From contig CM068313.1 of NCBI GenBank assembly GCA_034766995.1, positions 4,147,461-4,211,460 on the forward strand: 64,000 nucleotides of DNA, read 5' to 3'. The DNA comes from Acanthacorydalis orientalis (Eukaryota > Arthropoda > Insecta > Megaloptera > Corydalidae). Each line of letters starts with the position of its first letter. Position 1 is the stretch's first letter. Below, piece by piece: positions 1 through 16,545 of the stretch. Made by a program: the position numbers and the translations under genes. The notes beneath the pieces were generated by a model. That model saw only the letters and a list, made by a program, of their open reading frames with translations. It had not been told where the DNA came from and did no database searches.

Positions 1-669
1 TCGTCAGTCATGCTGGAGCTCCCTCTCTTAATCACTTTTTAAGTTAAACACCAACCACATATATAAATAAACAATTTTTGCTTTATCTACTGTTACTAGT
101 ATGCAGCCCTTTAAAATTGACGGGAAAATAGAAAGAAAAAAACTTTCTTTTTTGTTTTTACAACATAATATATTTAGACATAAAAATGCCTCGGAATTGA
201 ACATGAAACCTATGAGTTGACAAAGCAAATATTTCTTGCCACTTTGTCCGCAGGACAGAGTGACCAGAAATGTGAATTTTTATGTATAAGAAGATAAACT
301 AAAAGACAAATCACGCAATAATAGCGCAAAGCGCGACCGCGCTGCTTGTCACTTTTCGAAGTATTACTGGACAATCGCTATCGCGCCGCGTGGTACTGTT
401 CGGTAAGATTTTTGTGATGACCCCTGGCACTCAAACGGTTATTTTGTTCCAATCAATATTGTAGTAATAGAGGAATATCTTTATGTAGTTTTATATTTAT
501 TCAGGGCGAACATAGTTAAAAATTTATTTTTCAAATAATTATTGAGTTACAGTGATGCTTTCTCTCGTATGCTTGCATTTAAAGATAAAAAAAAATCTAT
601 CAGTACTAAATGACTAATATCTGTTTATATAACTGACTCCATGATTAAATTAAAAATCGTCCATTCCAG
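1..669. other. Intron or upstream sequence of Bap170
   Basis: The sequence is AT-rich with no exon I can defend. The first recognisable Bap170 exon opens with the last base of a split codon, so an earlier exon must end with two bases of a codon, probably TG of a cysteine. I looked here for such an exon. A stretch near 300-402 ends in a donor-like GGTAAG and is GC-richer, but its translation lacks the expected Cys-x4-Cys half of a zinc finger, so I do not call it. The missing exons probably lie left of the window. Confidence 0.5.
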
Positions 670-6171
<5,502 letters not shown>

Positions 6172-6905
6172 CGGTTCCACTCACCTGTCAAATATTTCGT
6201 GTACAATTACAAACAAGCCCAGTGATAGTGATTATCGATCAATGTGTATGTTATGGAACTTTTACTTTGATGAACTGTATAAATGAAATTTTATTATCAG
6301 TAATTGTACAAATTGTGTTTTCATAGTATTACGACGCCTTATTGCAATTGTTATTTTTATATATACATATACCAAAAAAAGGAAAAAGTGAAAAAAAAAA
6401 CAAGTTTTTATCAAATATTGTCATTTCTGATTGTATTTATTAAGTTGCGATTATTATTTTTTTTTGTCTTCGATTAAAGAGAGAGAGAATACGTCTAGCT
6501 TTTGAAGTATTTTTCATCATGTATCGATTCTGTTCTAATTTACATGTACAATTCAGTTTTGAAAATGTGCAATTTTTTTTATAGTATTTATTGAAACATG
6601 TCATCATCAATGTACATAACAGACGTGAGCTAATAATCTACTTATTTATGTGACTTTATCGTCTTTTCTACTTATTATTTATCGTGCGACACGCAGTTTC
6701 ATCAAAATTCGGCATTTATTGCATTTGTTCCATTTATATATCGTCATAGGAAATACACATCTTCGTTTTTATTCTTTCTTTTCTGTTGCATTTGAAGCGA
6801 ATCTTTTCGAACATTGTACAATAATTTATTAAAAGAGATTTTTTTTAGGATATTTTTAATTAGCGATCGAGTTTTTTCTTTTTCATTTGTAATAAAGGAA
6901 ATAAA
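6172..6905 (+). other. Bap170 3' UTR with poly(A) signals
   Basis: This is AT-rich non-coding sequence after the Bap170 stop. Two overlapping-type signals AATAAA lie at 6891-6896 and 6900-6905 and are followed by GT-rich sequence (GTTTGTG, CTGTTTTGTATATTG), the usual cleavage arrangement. Earlier weak signals exist, so the end is approximate. Confidence 0.5.
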
Positions 6906-8130
6906 GTTTGTGATATGAAATTTCAAACTGTTTTGTATATTGATCTGTTTTTAGTAAAGTATTAAAAATATCGAGAGTGAGTGGAAGAGAGAACGAATAA
7001 TAAAATAAAAAAAATAAAATAACGATGACTGCGTTACCTTAAACTTTGTGTACATAATTTTCCAGATCGAACTAAAACGAGCAAACAAAAAAAATAACAT
7101 GAAAAGGTTATGTTGTATTTTATAAATTAGACTGAAATCAGTGTTATAGAATCATACATTATATTTTTATGTGCTTAATTTGGCCTTTAATTAAAAGATG
7201 ATTACTGACTGGTCATATAGTTTTACAACACTGTGTAATATCAAAACAAAAAAAAAATTAAATAAAATAAAAGTAAAATAATTTGAATATTGTTACAATA
7301 TTTATTGGAAAATAATAATGCAGAAGTTGAATTATTAAAAAAAGAATCTGCTGTACATTAAATAAATCTTAATTTCTTTCAAAACACCTTCATTACTTAT
7401 TCCTTGTCTACCTTGACCTCTTTTTAGGTCACTTGGACTCATAATTTTCAACAAGGTAAGTGACCAATGGAAAGAAGTCCTGGCAGAAAATCAAAGGTTT
7501 TCCTTCAACAGTATTCGTGTATTGTCTCAATGACTGATATTTTTGCACCAAACAAATTTATCTATCATCTGCTAGTTTCAACTCTTCGCCTTTCTTCAAG
7601 TACCTATGTGGTTAAACTCCCAAGTTTTTCTACAAAGCTATGTGACAATGTATGGGCAAAAGGAGCAGAGACTTGCTATTTGGAGACACAAAGACTACCA
7701 GAACAATACACCTACAAAGTCGCAAGTATATAAATAAACTACTTAAAGAGAGGAAAATTTATAAGATGGAATTTCACAATTGAAAAAAACCTAAAAACAT
7801 CTAAAAGGAGTAACCTTATTGTAAGTATACCTAATTGATTAATTTATAGAAAATAGATGTTATAGTCATGGAAATTATGTTATTTTATAGCAAGTAATGG
7901 AAATGTTTCATTTGCGCCAAAAAATTTTTATTTTTCAGAGCAAAGCAATGCATTTTTCAGATTTTCGTTTCCCGCGAATTTACAAAATCGGTTTTACATG
8001 GACATCGATAAGAACGACACAAAGAAATGATCGAGACTGCTTAGTAATGATAATATGATACATAGATAACTTTTGTTTCTGCTCATTCGACAAATGAAAA
8101 AAAAAACACCAGATACACGAGGGCAAATCA
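6906..8130. other. Intergenic, no gene seen
   Basis: AT-rich sequence between the Bap170 3' end and a transposase relic. A plus-strand open frame at 7467-7733 has no recognisable domain and no splice or codon support; I do not call it a gene. Confidence 0.5.
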
Positions 8131-8138
8131 AAACATAA

Positions 8139-8950
8139 TGCACATTGTCGTTTTAAAATTCAAAATGATAGCAGCGCTATAACCACTATTAGTAAGCATA
8201 ATCTTAAAGCTTTTTTATTTGATAAATATGATGGTTTAGTTTTTAAATTTCTTTATTGTCAATTATTTGCTGATTGAAAATGACTGCCTCGTCTTTTAAT
8301 TACACTGTAGAAAAAATATGTATACCGGTCCAGTTTTTGTAATCAAAAAAAGGCGAAATCTGCAAATCAAAATCGCAATAAAATCTATGAATGGTTTAAA
8401 CAGTTGAATTATCGAATCCATCTGTAAAGAACAACGAAGGATAGGAATTCCACAAGAATGATATGAACATTCCGCTCGTTAAAAGAATAATTTGGGAAAA
8501 TCATCGAGTTAAAATTAATAAAGTTGCAAATGAGCTGCTGAATATTAACCATTGTTTACCATTTTCAGTCAACTGGGAATTATTAAATTTTCGAAAAGTC
8601 CGTTCGTTGGGTATCAAAGCAGTTGATAGAATTGTACAAAAACGTTTGGAAATTGCACAGAAGCATTTGGAACGATATAAGACTGAAAGGATGATAAACA
8701 TTTTTTGGGTGACGGAAGATGCGATTTTAGTTCATTCCTGGTCCTGAAGGTAAAACAATAAATAGTGAGAACTACTGTTAACTTTTACGGGAATTGAAAC
8801 CAAGTCTAAGGGACGTGGGAAAATTTAGAAAGATGTAATTGTGGTCCAACACAACGCTCGACCTTACACCCCTAATATGAACACCAGTGTTGTGGAAGAT
8901 ATATTTTTTAAGCTCCTGCACTAGCTACCAAATAGTTTCTTTTTAGCACT
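8139..8950 (+). pseudogene. Degenerate mariner-like transposase
   Basis: Fragments in more than one frame look like a mariner/Tc1 transposase read on the plus strand. Around 8380-8740 there is a helix-turn-helix-like stretch (IYEWFKQLNY, then an open piece from 8463 containing RIIWENHRVKINKVANELL). Near 8845-8930 comes a phrase QHNARPYTPNM matching the region of the second catalytic aspartate (family motif DNARPH), here changed to HNARPY. Frameshifts and stops break it throughout, so it cannot make transposase. Element ends were not located with certainty; GGGCAAATCAAAACATAATG near 8122 may be one end. Confidence 0.55.
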
Positions 8951-9054
8951 AAGTGATTTCTCTTTTTTCTGATCATTAAAAGAAAAGTTTTTTTCCAATG
9001 AAAATATTATTAATTTGGTATAAAATTCAGAAAAATAAGAATCAACTTTTTTGG

Positions 9055-9160
9055 ACTTCGGCGCTCTAAGAGTGATGGCATTGTCGTTGAAATGTACATA
9101 AACGATATTTAAAAATGTTCAATAATCCAGTTAATAAACATTTTTGATTAAAAACGCTTT
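9055..9160. repeat. Fold-back repeat family C fragment
   Basis: It shares the core phrase GCATTGTCGTTGAAATGTACA and the arms AAAAATGTTCAATAATCCAG / AAACATTTTTGATTA with the better copies at 43305-43560 and 40400-40600. It is a partial, decayed copy. Confidence 0.4.
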
Positions 9161-9667
9161 CCTTAGTTAGTTGTTTGGTCTTTAAGGGCGCGTCGACAGT
9201 TCGAGTCATTAGCCTTTGAACACAAATACAAAATAAAAGTACACTTCTTGCACCCCGCTAGTTGGAATCACGCTTAATCTAAACGCTATAAACATATTTA
9301 AAACTAAATGCTCAGAGGATTAAAATACATTTATAGAAAACCTTTACGGTTTATGGCTCGAAAAAAACAATTCATTTGCAAAAGTGAATTGAATCTTAAT
9401 TAGTGTCAGAACGATATTGTCACTGTATATCCAATAAGAGTATTTTATTTTTTTTACTTCTAGCTGTAGCTTTACTTTTTGACTTGTCCTCTTATTCCTA
9501 ACAGAGTGCTGTGTTTAGATGCAAGCATCTCTTTTCAATTGGCGAATGCAAACAAACAAAACCTAACTAATTTATTGACTAGGAAATTTTTTGTTTTGAT
9601 ATACTCTTTAAAATCTCTTTTACTTTATTTTTTATTGTTCTTGAGAATGCAATGACCAAAAACAAAT

Positions 9668-9715
<48 letters not shown>

Positions 9716-9800
9716 TGTGTTTACACATATTTGGTGTAAGACACAAAAACATGTCTAGCGCTGTAATTAGAGACGTACATGAACACATTTTCGATTCATA
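9161..9800. other. Intergenic with (AT)n array
   Basis: No gene seen. It contains a 16-base phrase TTAAGGGCGCGTCGAC at about 9183 that recurs inverted near 27277, suggesting another short dispersed element, and an (AT)n microsatellite at about 9671-9714. Confidence 0.5.
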
Positions 9801-9939
9801 GTTCGATATCAAACCCAAAAATAACCGTGTGCGTCCGTTATAAGTGTACATGTTCACATATAATGAATTTAAATATTTCATCCGCCCACATGTGTACCTA
9901 TGCTTTTTTTGTCTAGTAAAAAAGTACGTTACGTGCCGG

Positions 9940-10118
9940 CGGCACTCAGTCAGGCTCATCCATATTTTTAGTACTCTGTTGTACCGACACAAATTAGTCT
10001 ATGGTCACGTGATTACGATCGACTTCTTGGTTTGTGGCCACGAGGTTCGGATTCTACGACCAAAATTGAGTAAACCGGGTTATAGTGACGTTTAAAAAAA
10101 TTCACATTAACCAGAAAA
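9940..10118 (+). promoter_or_regulatory. Candidate Naa15 promoter and 5' UTR
   Basis: Sequence just upstream of the Naa15 start is richer in CpG than its surroundings. It contains an initiator-like TCAGTC at 9946-9951 and an E-box CACGTG at 10006-10011. No TATA box is well placed, as is common for housekeeping genes. The transcription start is inferred, not shown. Confidence 0.35.
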
Positions 10119-12790
10119 ATGCCCTCCAATAATCCATTGCCTCCCAAAGAAAATGCACTATTTAAACGAATATTGGTAGGTATAAAATTCCAGAATATCT
10201 AAGATGTTATGAGCGTCTTTTGCGAAGATGATAAGCCCTTTATATATACATACATATATATTTATATACATACATATTTATGTCGATCGAAACGCGAACG
10301 TGAATCTACTTCGCGTACCTTCCACGCACATTTCTAATACGAATTCTTTTTTTACAGCGATGTTACGAACACAAACTTTACAAAAACGGGTTGAAGTTTG
10401 CCAAACAAATATTGTCAAATCCGAAATATGCAGAACATGGAGGTTAGTAAGTTTTTCCAACGGACGGCTCGACTCCGGCCGCTTTGTAATCGCGACCCAC
10501 ACTTTTTCAGAAACCCTAGCGATGAAAGGTTTGACGTTAAACTGTCTCGGCCGTAAAGACGAAGCGTACGAGCACGTACGCAGAGGCCTACGTAACGATT
10601 TGAAATCGCACGTCTGTTGGCACGTGTACGGCCTCTTACAACGTTCCGACAAGAAATACGACGAGGCTATCAAATGTTACCGGAACGCTTTAAAATGGGA
10701 AAAAGACAATATACAGATTTTGAGGGATTTGTCCCTGCTTCAGATTCAGATGAGAGATATGGAGGGATACAAAGTAAAATTTTCTATATCCTCGTATCTA
10801 TTCGTATCACGTTAACTGTGTTGTGTTTTCAGGACACCCGTTATCAGTTATTTATGTTACGGCCGACGCAGCGTGCTTCTTGGATCGGGTTCGCTATGTC
10901 GTATCATTTACTTAAAGATTATGACACCGCATTAAGTATATTGGATACGTTCTTAAATAATCAGCCAGTAAGTATTTAGGTCTGTGTTCGATAATGAAAT
11001 ATAAAAATCAGTGAAGATGTGCTACATTTATGTGGTTATGTATTATATTGAAATAATACAGAGGTCAGTTAATAATAAATGATAATCTAATACAGTGATA
11101 AATAATCAGAAAGGGGGATTTTCCCAAATTGGTGCTTTAAAAATATTTTATAATAAAATTTTAATTATGTGATTCGATAAAATTTGCATCGTCATTGATT
11201 TTAAATAGATACTACATCATGTTTACATTTTTAAAAATCTCATGTATATTCTTAAATAGGTTATATTCATTTCATACTTGTTAACTGTAAAAAGTAAAAA
11301 GATTTGTTAAAAAAACAAGCATTTAAAGAATCCAAAACAGTAGTTAAGTAGTGAAGTGTAATATCTTTATTTTTAGTGTATTATTAAAAAATAATGCAAA
11401 ATATAAAATAGGTTCTTATATTGAAATATGCTTTTAGAAGGGACCTGATGATTATGAACACAGTGAATTATTGTTGTACCAAAACATGGTGATCCAAGAA
11501 TCGGGAAAACTCGAAAGCGCTTTATCACATTTAGAAAAACACGAAGACTCGATACTCGATAAACTTGCCGTGGAAGAGATATTCGGCGAATTAAATTTAA
11601 AATTGAAAAAATATAGAGAAGCCGAATCGATTTATTGTAATCTGTTGAGAAGGAATCCCGAAAACACAATGTATTATAGAAAAATGATCGAAGCGAAGCA
11701 GCTGAAAAGCCCGAAACAAATTGTACAGATGTATATGCATTTCCAGACGTCTTTCAGTAAAGCGATGCCTCCGAAACGATTGCCTTTAGATTTCGCGACG
11801 GGCGACAATTTCGAAACTCTCGTCGACGAGTATCTACGAAGAGGGCTTCATAAAGGTGTTCCTCCGTTGTTCGTCGATCTACGGTCTTTGTACGAGAACC
11901 CGGATAAAGTCGAAACGATCGAAAAGTTGTGTTTACAGTATGTCGAAGGTTTGAAAGAGGTCGGTAAGTTCTCGAAATCCGAACCGGAGAACTCGCCTAA
12001 AGAACCGGCTTCTGCGTTATTATGGACTTATTACTATTTGTCTCAGCATTACGATCACCTCAAACAGACTGATAAAGCTTTACATTATATTAATGCGGCG
12101 ATCGATCATACGCCTACGCTTATCGAGTTATTTGTGACGAAAGGACGTATATATAAAGTTAGTATTGTTTTATATAATCGAGAAGTTAATTTGTGCGTTA
12201 ATCGATTAATCTAACGGCACGTCGTTTTCTTCTACAGCACGCAGGGGACGCACACGAAGCTTATAAATGGTTAGATGAAGCGCAGGCTCTCGACACAGCC
12301 GACCGTTACATAAACTCTAAGTGTGCGAAGTATATGTTACGTGCCAACCTTCTGAAAGAAGCAGAAGAGACGTGCGCAAAGTTCACACGCGAAGGTGTTT
12401 CAGCGATGGAGAATTTGAACGAAATGCAGTGTATGTGGTTTCAAACCGAATGTGCTCTCGCGTATCAACGTCTCGAGAAATGGGGCGATTCTCTTAAAAA
12501 GTGCCATGAAGTCGATAGGGTAAGTCACGAGAAGTAAATCGTCGTTCGCCGTATAAAACTGTCGATTCGTTCGCAGCATTTTTCTGAAATCATCGAGGAT
12601 CAGTTCGATTTCCATACGTATTGCATGCGGAAGATGACGTTACGGTCGTACGTCGGTCTATTGAGACTCGAAGACGTGCTGAGAGGACACCCTTTCTACT
12701 TCAAAGCTGCGAAGTGTGCCATTGAAGTGTATTTACACCTGTATGATAAACCGTTAAAGGACGAGTCGGCTGAAGAAGAGCTTAATACCG
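10119..12790 (+). CDS. Naa15: Naa15/Nat1, NatA auxiliary subunit (3' partial)
   Basis: This is the ribosome-anchoring TPR scaffold of the NatA N-terminal acetyltransferase, which holds the catalytic subunit Naa10 and acts on nascent chains after methionine removal. Seven exons join in frame: 10119-10175, 10358-10442, 10511-10773, 10833-10967, 11438-12157, 12238-12519 and 12577-12790 (585 codons plus one base). The start ATG has an A-rich context and gives [19 protein letters not shown], the family's usual N-terminus. Family-typical segments follow in order: [84 protein letters not shown] and [15 protein letters not shown]; these lie in TPR helices. The last exon ends at GGTAAG in phase 1 after an acidic EEELNT stretch. 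Known family members run to roughly 860 residues, so about 270 C-terminal residues, including the lysine-rich segment, are missing from what I can see. Introns are otherwise short (57-470 bases). Confidence 0.93.
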
Positions 12791-13834
12791 GTAAGTGGTA
12801 TCAGTCATTTCATTCTAATTAACAGTATGGAGGTTTCTTGAAACTATGTCAATCAGTTTTCTTAGTAATGCAGAAAGTAGAGTAAATAATTTGTATTTTA
12901 TTCAAGAAATGAAATAATTTCTAAATTTTATAGTTATTATTCTACAAGTAATTTATAATTTTTTTGAAACTAATTGTAATCATTGCTGGGAGATGGATAT
13001 CATTTATATTTCCTTCTAAAAAATCATAAGTAATGCAGAACAAGATGTTTAGTCATTCTTTTATAATGATATCAGTTTAGGTCCATTTAAAAAAAATGGA
13101 TAAAAATTTTTTGTACTAAAAACGTTATAAATGCATAATGAACATTTTAACAATATTTTTTATCCCTGTACCCTTTTAGTGACAGATTTTTAATTGAATT
13201 ATTGTTATAATTATCTTTAAATATGTACATTTATGTATTGAATGCATTTAGAACTGTTGGGAGGGTGTCTTCACTAAGATAAACAAGAAAACTAGACACA
13301 TTTCCTAAACTAATATGTTGTTAAAATTTCATAGCCGCCATTAATCTAGTTTTTAAATAATGACTGGCTAAAAAAATAATTAATAATTCATCATTTACAT
13401 TTGTTATTAAGTCGTTAATTTTTAAGGTTATGTAAACCGTACGGGTTGACTAGGTAATAGGCAAACAATCAAAATGTATTGAAGGTTGGCCGTGGTTTTA
13501 TTTAATTAATACACGGCAACTTAACTCGCAGATATTAATTGCGAAAAACGACATCGCAGGCGTTAAAAAATAAAAACCAGCCAATAATTAAAAGTTAATA
13601 AAATTGATATATTTTTTTTTTTTTTATATATATAATGGATGCCGAAATTTCACGTGAAATCTGTATAGATTTCTTTTATAAGAGTTTTTTTTTTGTTGTT
13701 CTGGTTTAGAATATTTCTCAAAGTATGTACTTTGATCTTCGATTTATTCACGGGCTCAGTGAGGTCAAGACTTTTTTTTTTTTAATAAACGAATTCTCTC
13801 TCAATCTACAAATCACAGAAAATGTTCCGGCCAA
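12791..13834. other. Naa15 intron, no exon found
   Basis: AT-rich sequence after the last visible Naa15 donor. I searched for a lysine-rich continuation starting in phase 1 behind an acceptor and saw none. It holds mononucleotide and TA runs (near 13610-13635) but no gene. Confidence 0.5.
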
Positions 13835-14045
13835 AAATGTTCCATGAATATTGACCATTTTTGATTCAGAGCGCTAAGACACAAAAACCATATTTTTCTA
13901 TGCCTGGGTCTTCTGAAAAGTATAGGGCTTTGTTACCGAAATGTGTATAAGCCACAGTCAAAAATGATCACTAATGATTTTATTGAACATTTTTGATCAG
14001 AAATATCATTTCGCAAAAAAATGTGTCATAAATGTTCAGATTGAA
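13835..14045. repeat. Fold-back repeat family C copy
   Basis: A decayed copy of the dispersed fold-back element. It includes CAGAGCGCTAAGACAC near 13868 and the arm phrase AATGATCACTAATGATTTT followed by ATTGAACATTTTTGATCAG near 13963-14000. Sequence between the arms has drifted. Confidence 0.45.
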
Positions 14046-15180
14046 TTTTTGTCAACTCCAGTTTCCACTTGTAAGACATTTCGGAGGCCCGATTTAAAAT
14101 TAAACATAGATTCAATTGCGGGGAGTAAAAAATATGTCATAAACGTTTAGATTCAACGTTTATGAGCTCCAGTTTCATATGTAAGTTTTTCTGGTCGTCC
14201 AATTTGAAATTAAACAGCGGGAAAAATCGAAAGACTGAAAAATATGCTGTAAATTCTTTGATTGAACATTGTTGAGCGTGAAAAACATTCTCACTGCCCG
14301 ACATAAAATTTAATATCAAAAAAAATCTGGCGAATGAAAATTATGAATTAATTGTTTCTGATCGAATATCTTTAGGTCCCAGTTTCCATTTATCAAAAGT
14401 TTCTGGGCGTGCAACGTAAGATTACAAATAAACCAAAATGTCGGGGATGAAAAATAGGCTACGCATTCTTTGCATGATCGTTTGTGTGCTTGAATTTCAA
14501 TTTGTAAGACATTCTGGGCACGTGATATAAAATTAAACATGTGATAACATTTGATGAATAAAAACTGTACATTAAGTCTTTCGATTGAACGCGTGTGAGC
14601 TCCAATTTGATTTTTAAGACATTCCTGAAGCGTAATTTAAAATCAAATAAAACCTGGAAACCAAAAGATATGATTGAACATTGTCGTGCGCCCCAATTTT
14701 TATTTTTAAAACATTCCAGCAGCCTAATATAAAATTAATGCCAAAGTCTGTGAAATAAATAGTGTCCTGTAAATGTCTTGATTGAACGTTTGTGAGCTTA
14801 ATTTTTTATTTTTAAGAAATTTCGGTAACCTAGTATAAAATTAAATATCAGATATAATCTGGAAAATAAAAATTATTATTGAATTATCTTTGATTGAACA
14901 TTGCCGTGCGTGCCGTGCGTTCCAATTTTTATTTTTAAGACATTTCGGCAGCGCAATATAAAATATAACATCAGACAAAATCTGGAAAATAAATTATTAT
15001 TGAAATGTCTTCGATTAAACGTTTGTGAGCCTCAATTTTTATTTTTAAGACATTTCGGTAACCTAATATAAAGTTGAACCCCATTCAAAATGTATGAAAT
15101 AAATAATGTCCTATAAATGTCTTGATTGAGCGGTTGTTCGCTATAATTTTCATTTATAACACATTTTGGTATGCGTTATG
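14020..15180. repeat. Degenerate tandem repeat, about 110-bp unit
   Basis: About eleven diverged units follow one another. Each has a phrase like TTGATTGAACGTTTGTGAGC, then TTTTTATTTTTAAGACATTT, then TAATATAAAATTAAAC, then TCTGGAAAATAAA. Anchors occur near 14030, 14150, 14258, 14357, 14473, 14580, 14672, 14780, 14891, 15012 and 15123, about 92-121 bases apart. No open frame spans the array. It lies in the last Naa15 intron if that gene continues rightwards. Confidence 0.75.
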
Positions 15181-16390
15181 AAATTCAACACAAGGCGAAA
15201 ACAGAAAAATATGTCTTAAATTCAGATTATGTGTTTATGAATTCGTATGTTCAATTTTTAGGAATCCATTCATGTTTTCCAAAGAAACTATGGTCTCAGA
15301 GCGGTATCTTTTGGACGATATATTTAAAGATCCCTAATCTCTTTCTAATGAGACCAAACTTATAATTCTTCCATTAAAAAAATTGCGGTCGTCCAAAAAT
15401 CAAAAAAATCGCGGTTTTTTCATTTGAAAACTTATAAAAATTGTGAACTTGAGAATTTAGTCGAGTAATGTTTTTTTTTCAAGAGTTCATCGGACGATAG
15501 CGTTTGGAAGTTTCGAGACTCAACGTCCGTGTACAAGATGTGACCGATGTGAAACCGTTTTGTACACATTTAATTGTTTGAAAATTTTTCACATTCAACA
15601 GCAATGTTGTTTCTCTAAACGTTCAAGTGTAGACAATTTTTTCGCTTCCAATTATATGTTTCCAGTCAAGACATTTATGTTTCTCTGAATATCGTCGACG
15701 ATTTTCCACGATATATCAGATATATGTGAAATTTCTAATGGGTAATCTGAATTAGCATATTTTTTCTTGTAACCGACAGACTTGAATTTTTTATTTTGTT
15801 CACGATAAAAGATTGTCTAATTAATCGACAAATGTTTGTTAAAAAAATTTAGCATCCCCGACTCCAAACGGTTACAAGCATGATTTTAAAATACTTACCT
15901 GTTGAAATCTCAAAGTATCTCGTTCGAATAAACTGAAACTTCCAGGAGGTATTCGGGGAAAGAATATTACTATAATTTGAGTAAATTTATTTGTTATATG
16001 ATACAGTTTAATTTATAAAAATTACATTCGGTTAATAGTTCAGTAAGATTTATTATTGACTATATCACATATATAATAATATTATTCAGTATGTGACATC
16101 TCTTATTCGTATAAGACCATATTTTTCGTACACTTCAGCCACGTCTCAGCAAAAATGTGACCGAAACAGAACAATTGCTCGATCGTTAATTTCACAAAAA
16201 AAAAAAATAATAAAATAAATAATTACTATTACATAAAATCATAGTATACCTACATAAATCACAATATTTCATTGTATAGTCTTGTTCCTTGTTCAACAGA
16301 GTCCTCTCTCTCACTCTCTATCTCACTACACATTAATTAAACAAGTAATCGCGTCGCGTGCAGTAATAACGAATTAAATTTACAAAAATA
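15181..16390. other. Non-coding, with dispersed repeat
   Basis: No gene seen. Bases about 15660-15775 match, in inverted orientation, bases about 39420-39540 (shared phrases ATTTTCCACGATATATCAGA and TTTTTTCTTGTAACCGACA), so this is a copy of another dispersed element. The right part is the 3' flank of the minus-strand gene. Confidence 0.5.
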
Positions 16391-16396
16391 TGGCAT

Positions 16397-16403
16397 TTTA
16401 TTT
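16397..16403 (-). terminator. Candidate poly(A) signal of minus-strand gene
   Basis: The plus-strand TTTATT within TTTTATTTATTG reads as AATAAA on the minus strand, about 145 bases after the TAA stop at 16546-16548. This is the nearest well-formed signal; actual cleavage is untested. Confidence 0.4.
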
Positions 16404-16545
16404 ATTGACTTGTTCAATCATCACATTTTTGTCTCAACATCACACGTCTGTCTGTCCGTTCAATCGCAATCCATCTATCACTATTTTAAAATAATTTGTT
16501 TACACTTTTAGCTATTTATAAAGCACTTATGTGTCAAGTAAGTCG

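Noticed and set aside
300..402. Possible extra Bap170 exon ending at GGTAAG
   Set aside because: The phase can be made to fit, but the peptide lacks the Cys-x4-Cys half-finger expected just before 670.
7467..7733. 88-codon plus-strand frame
   Set aside because: No domain, signal or splice context; length is within chance for this region.
10228..10815. 195-codon continuous frame over Naa15 exons 2-3
   Set aside because: It reads through the introns at 10443-10510 and past the 10773 donor; the spliced exons match the family and the read-through parts do not.
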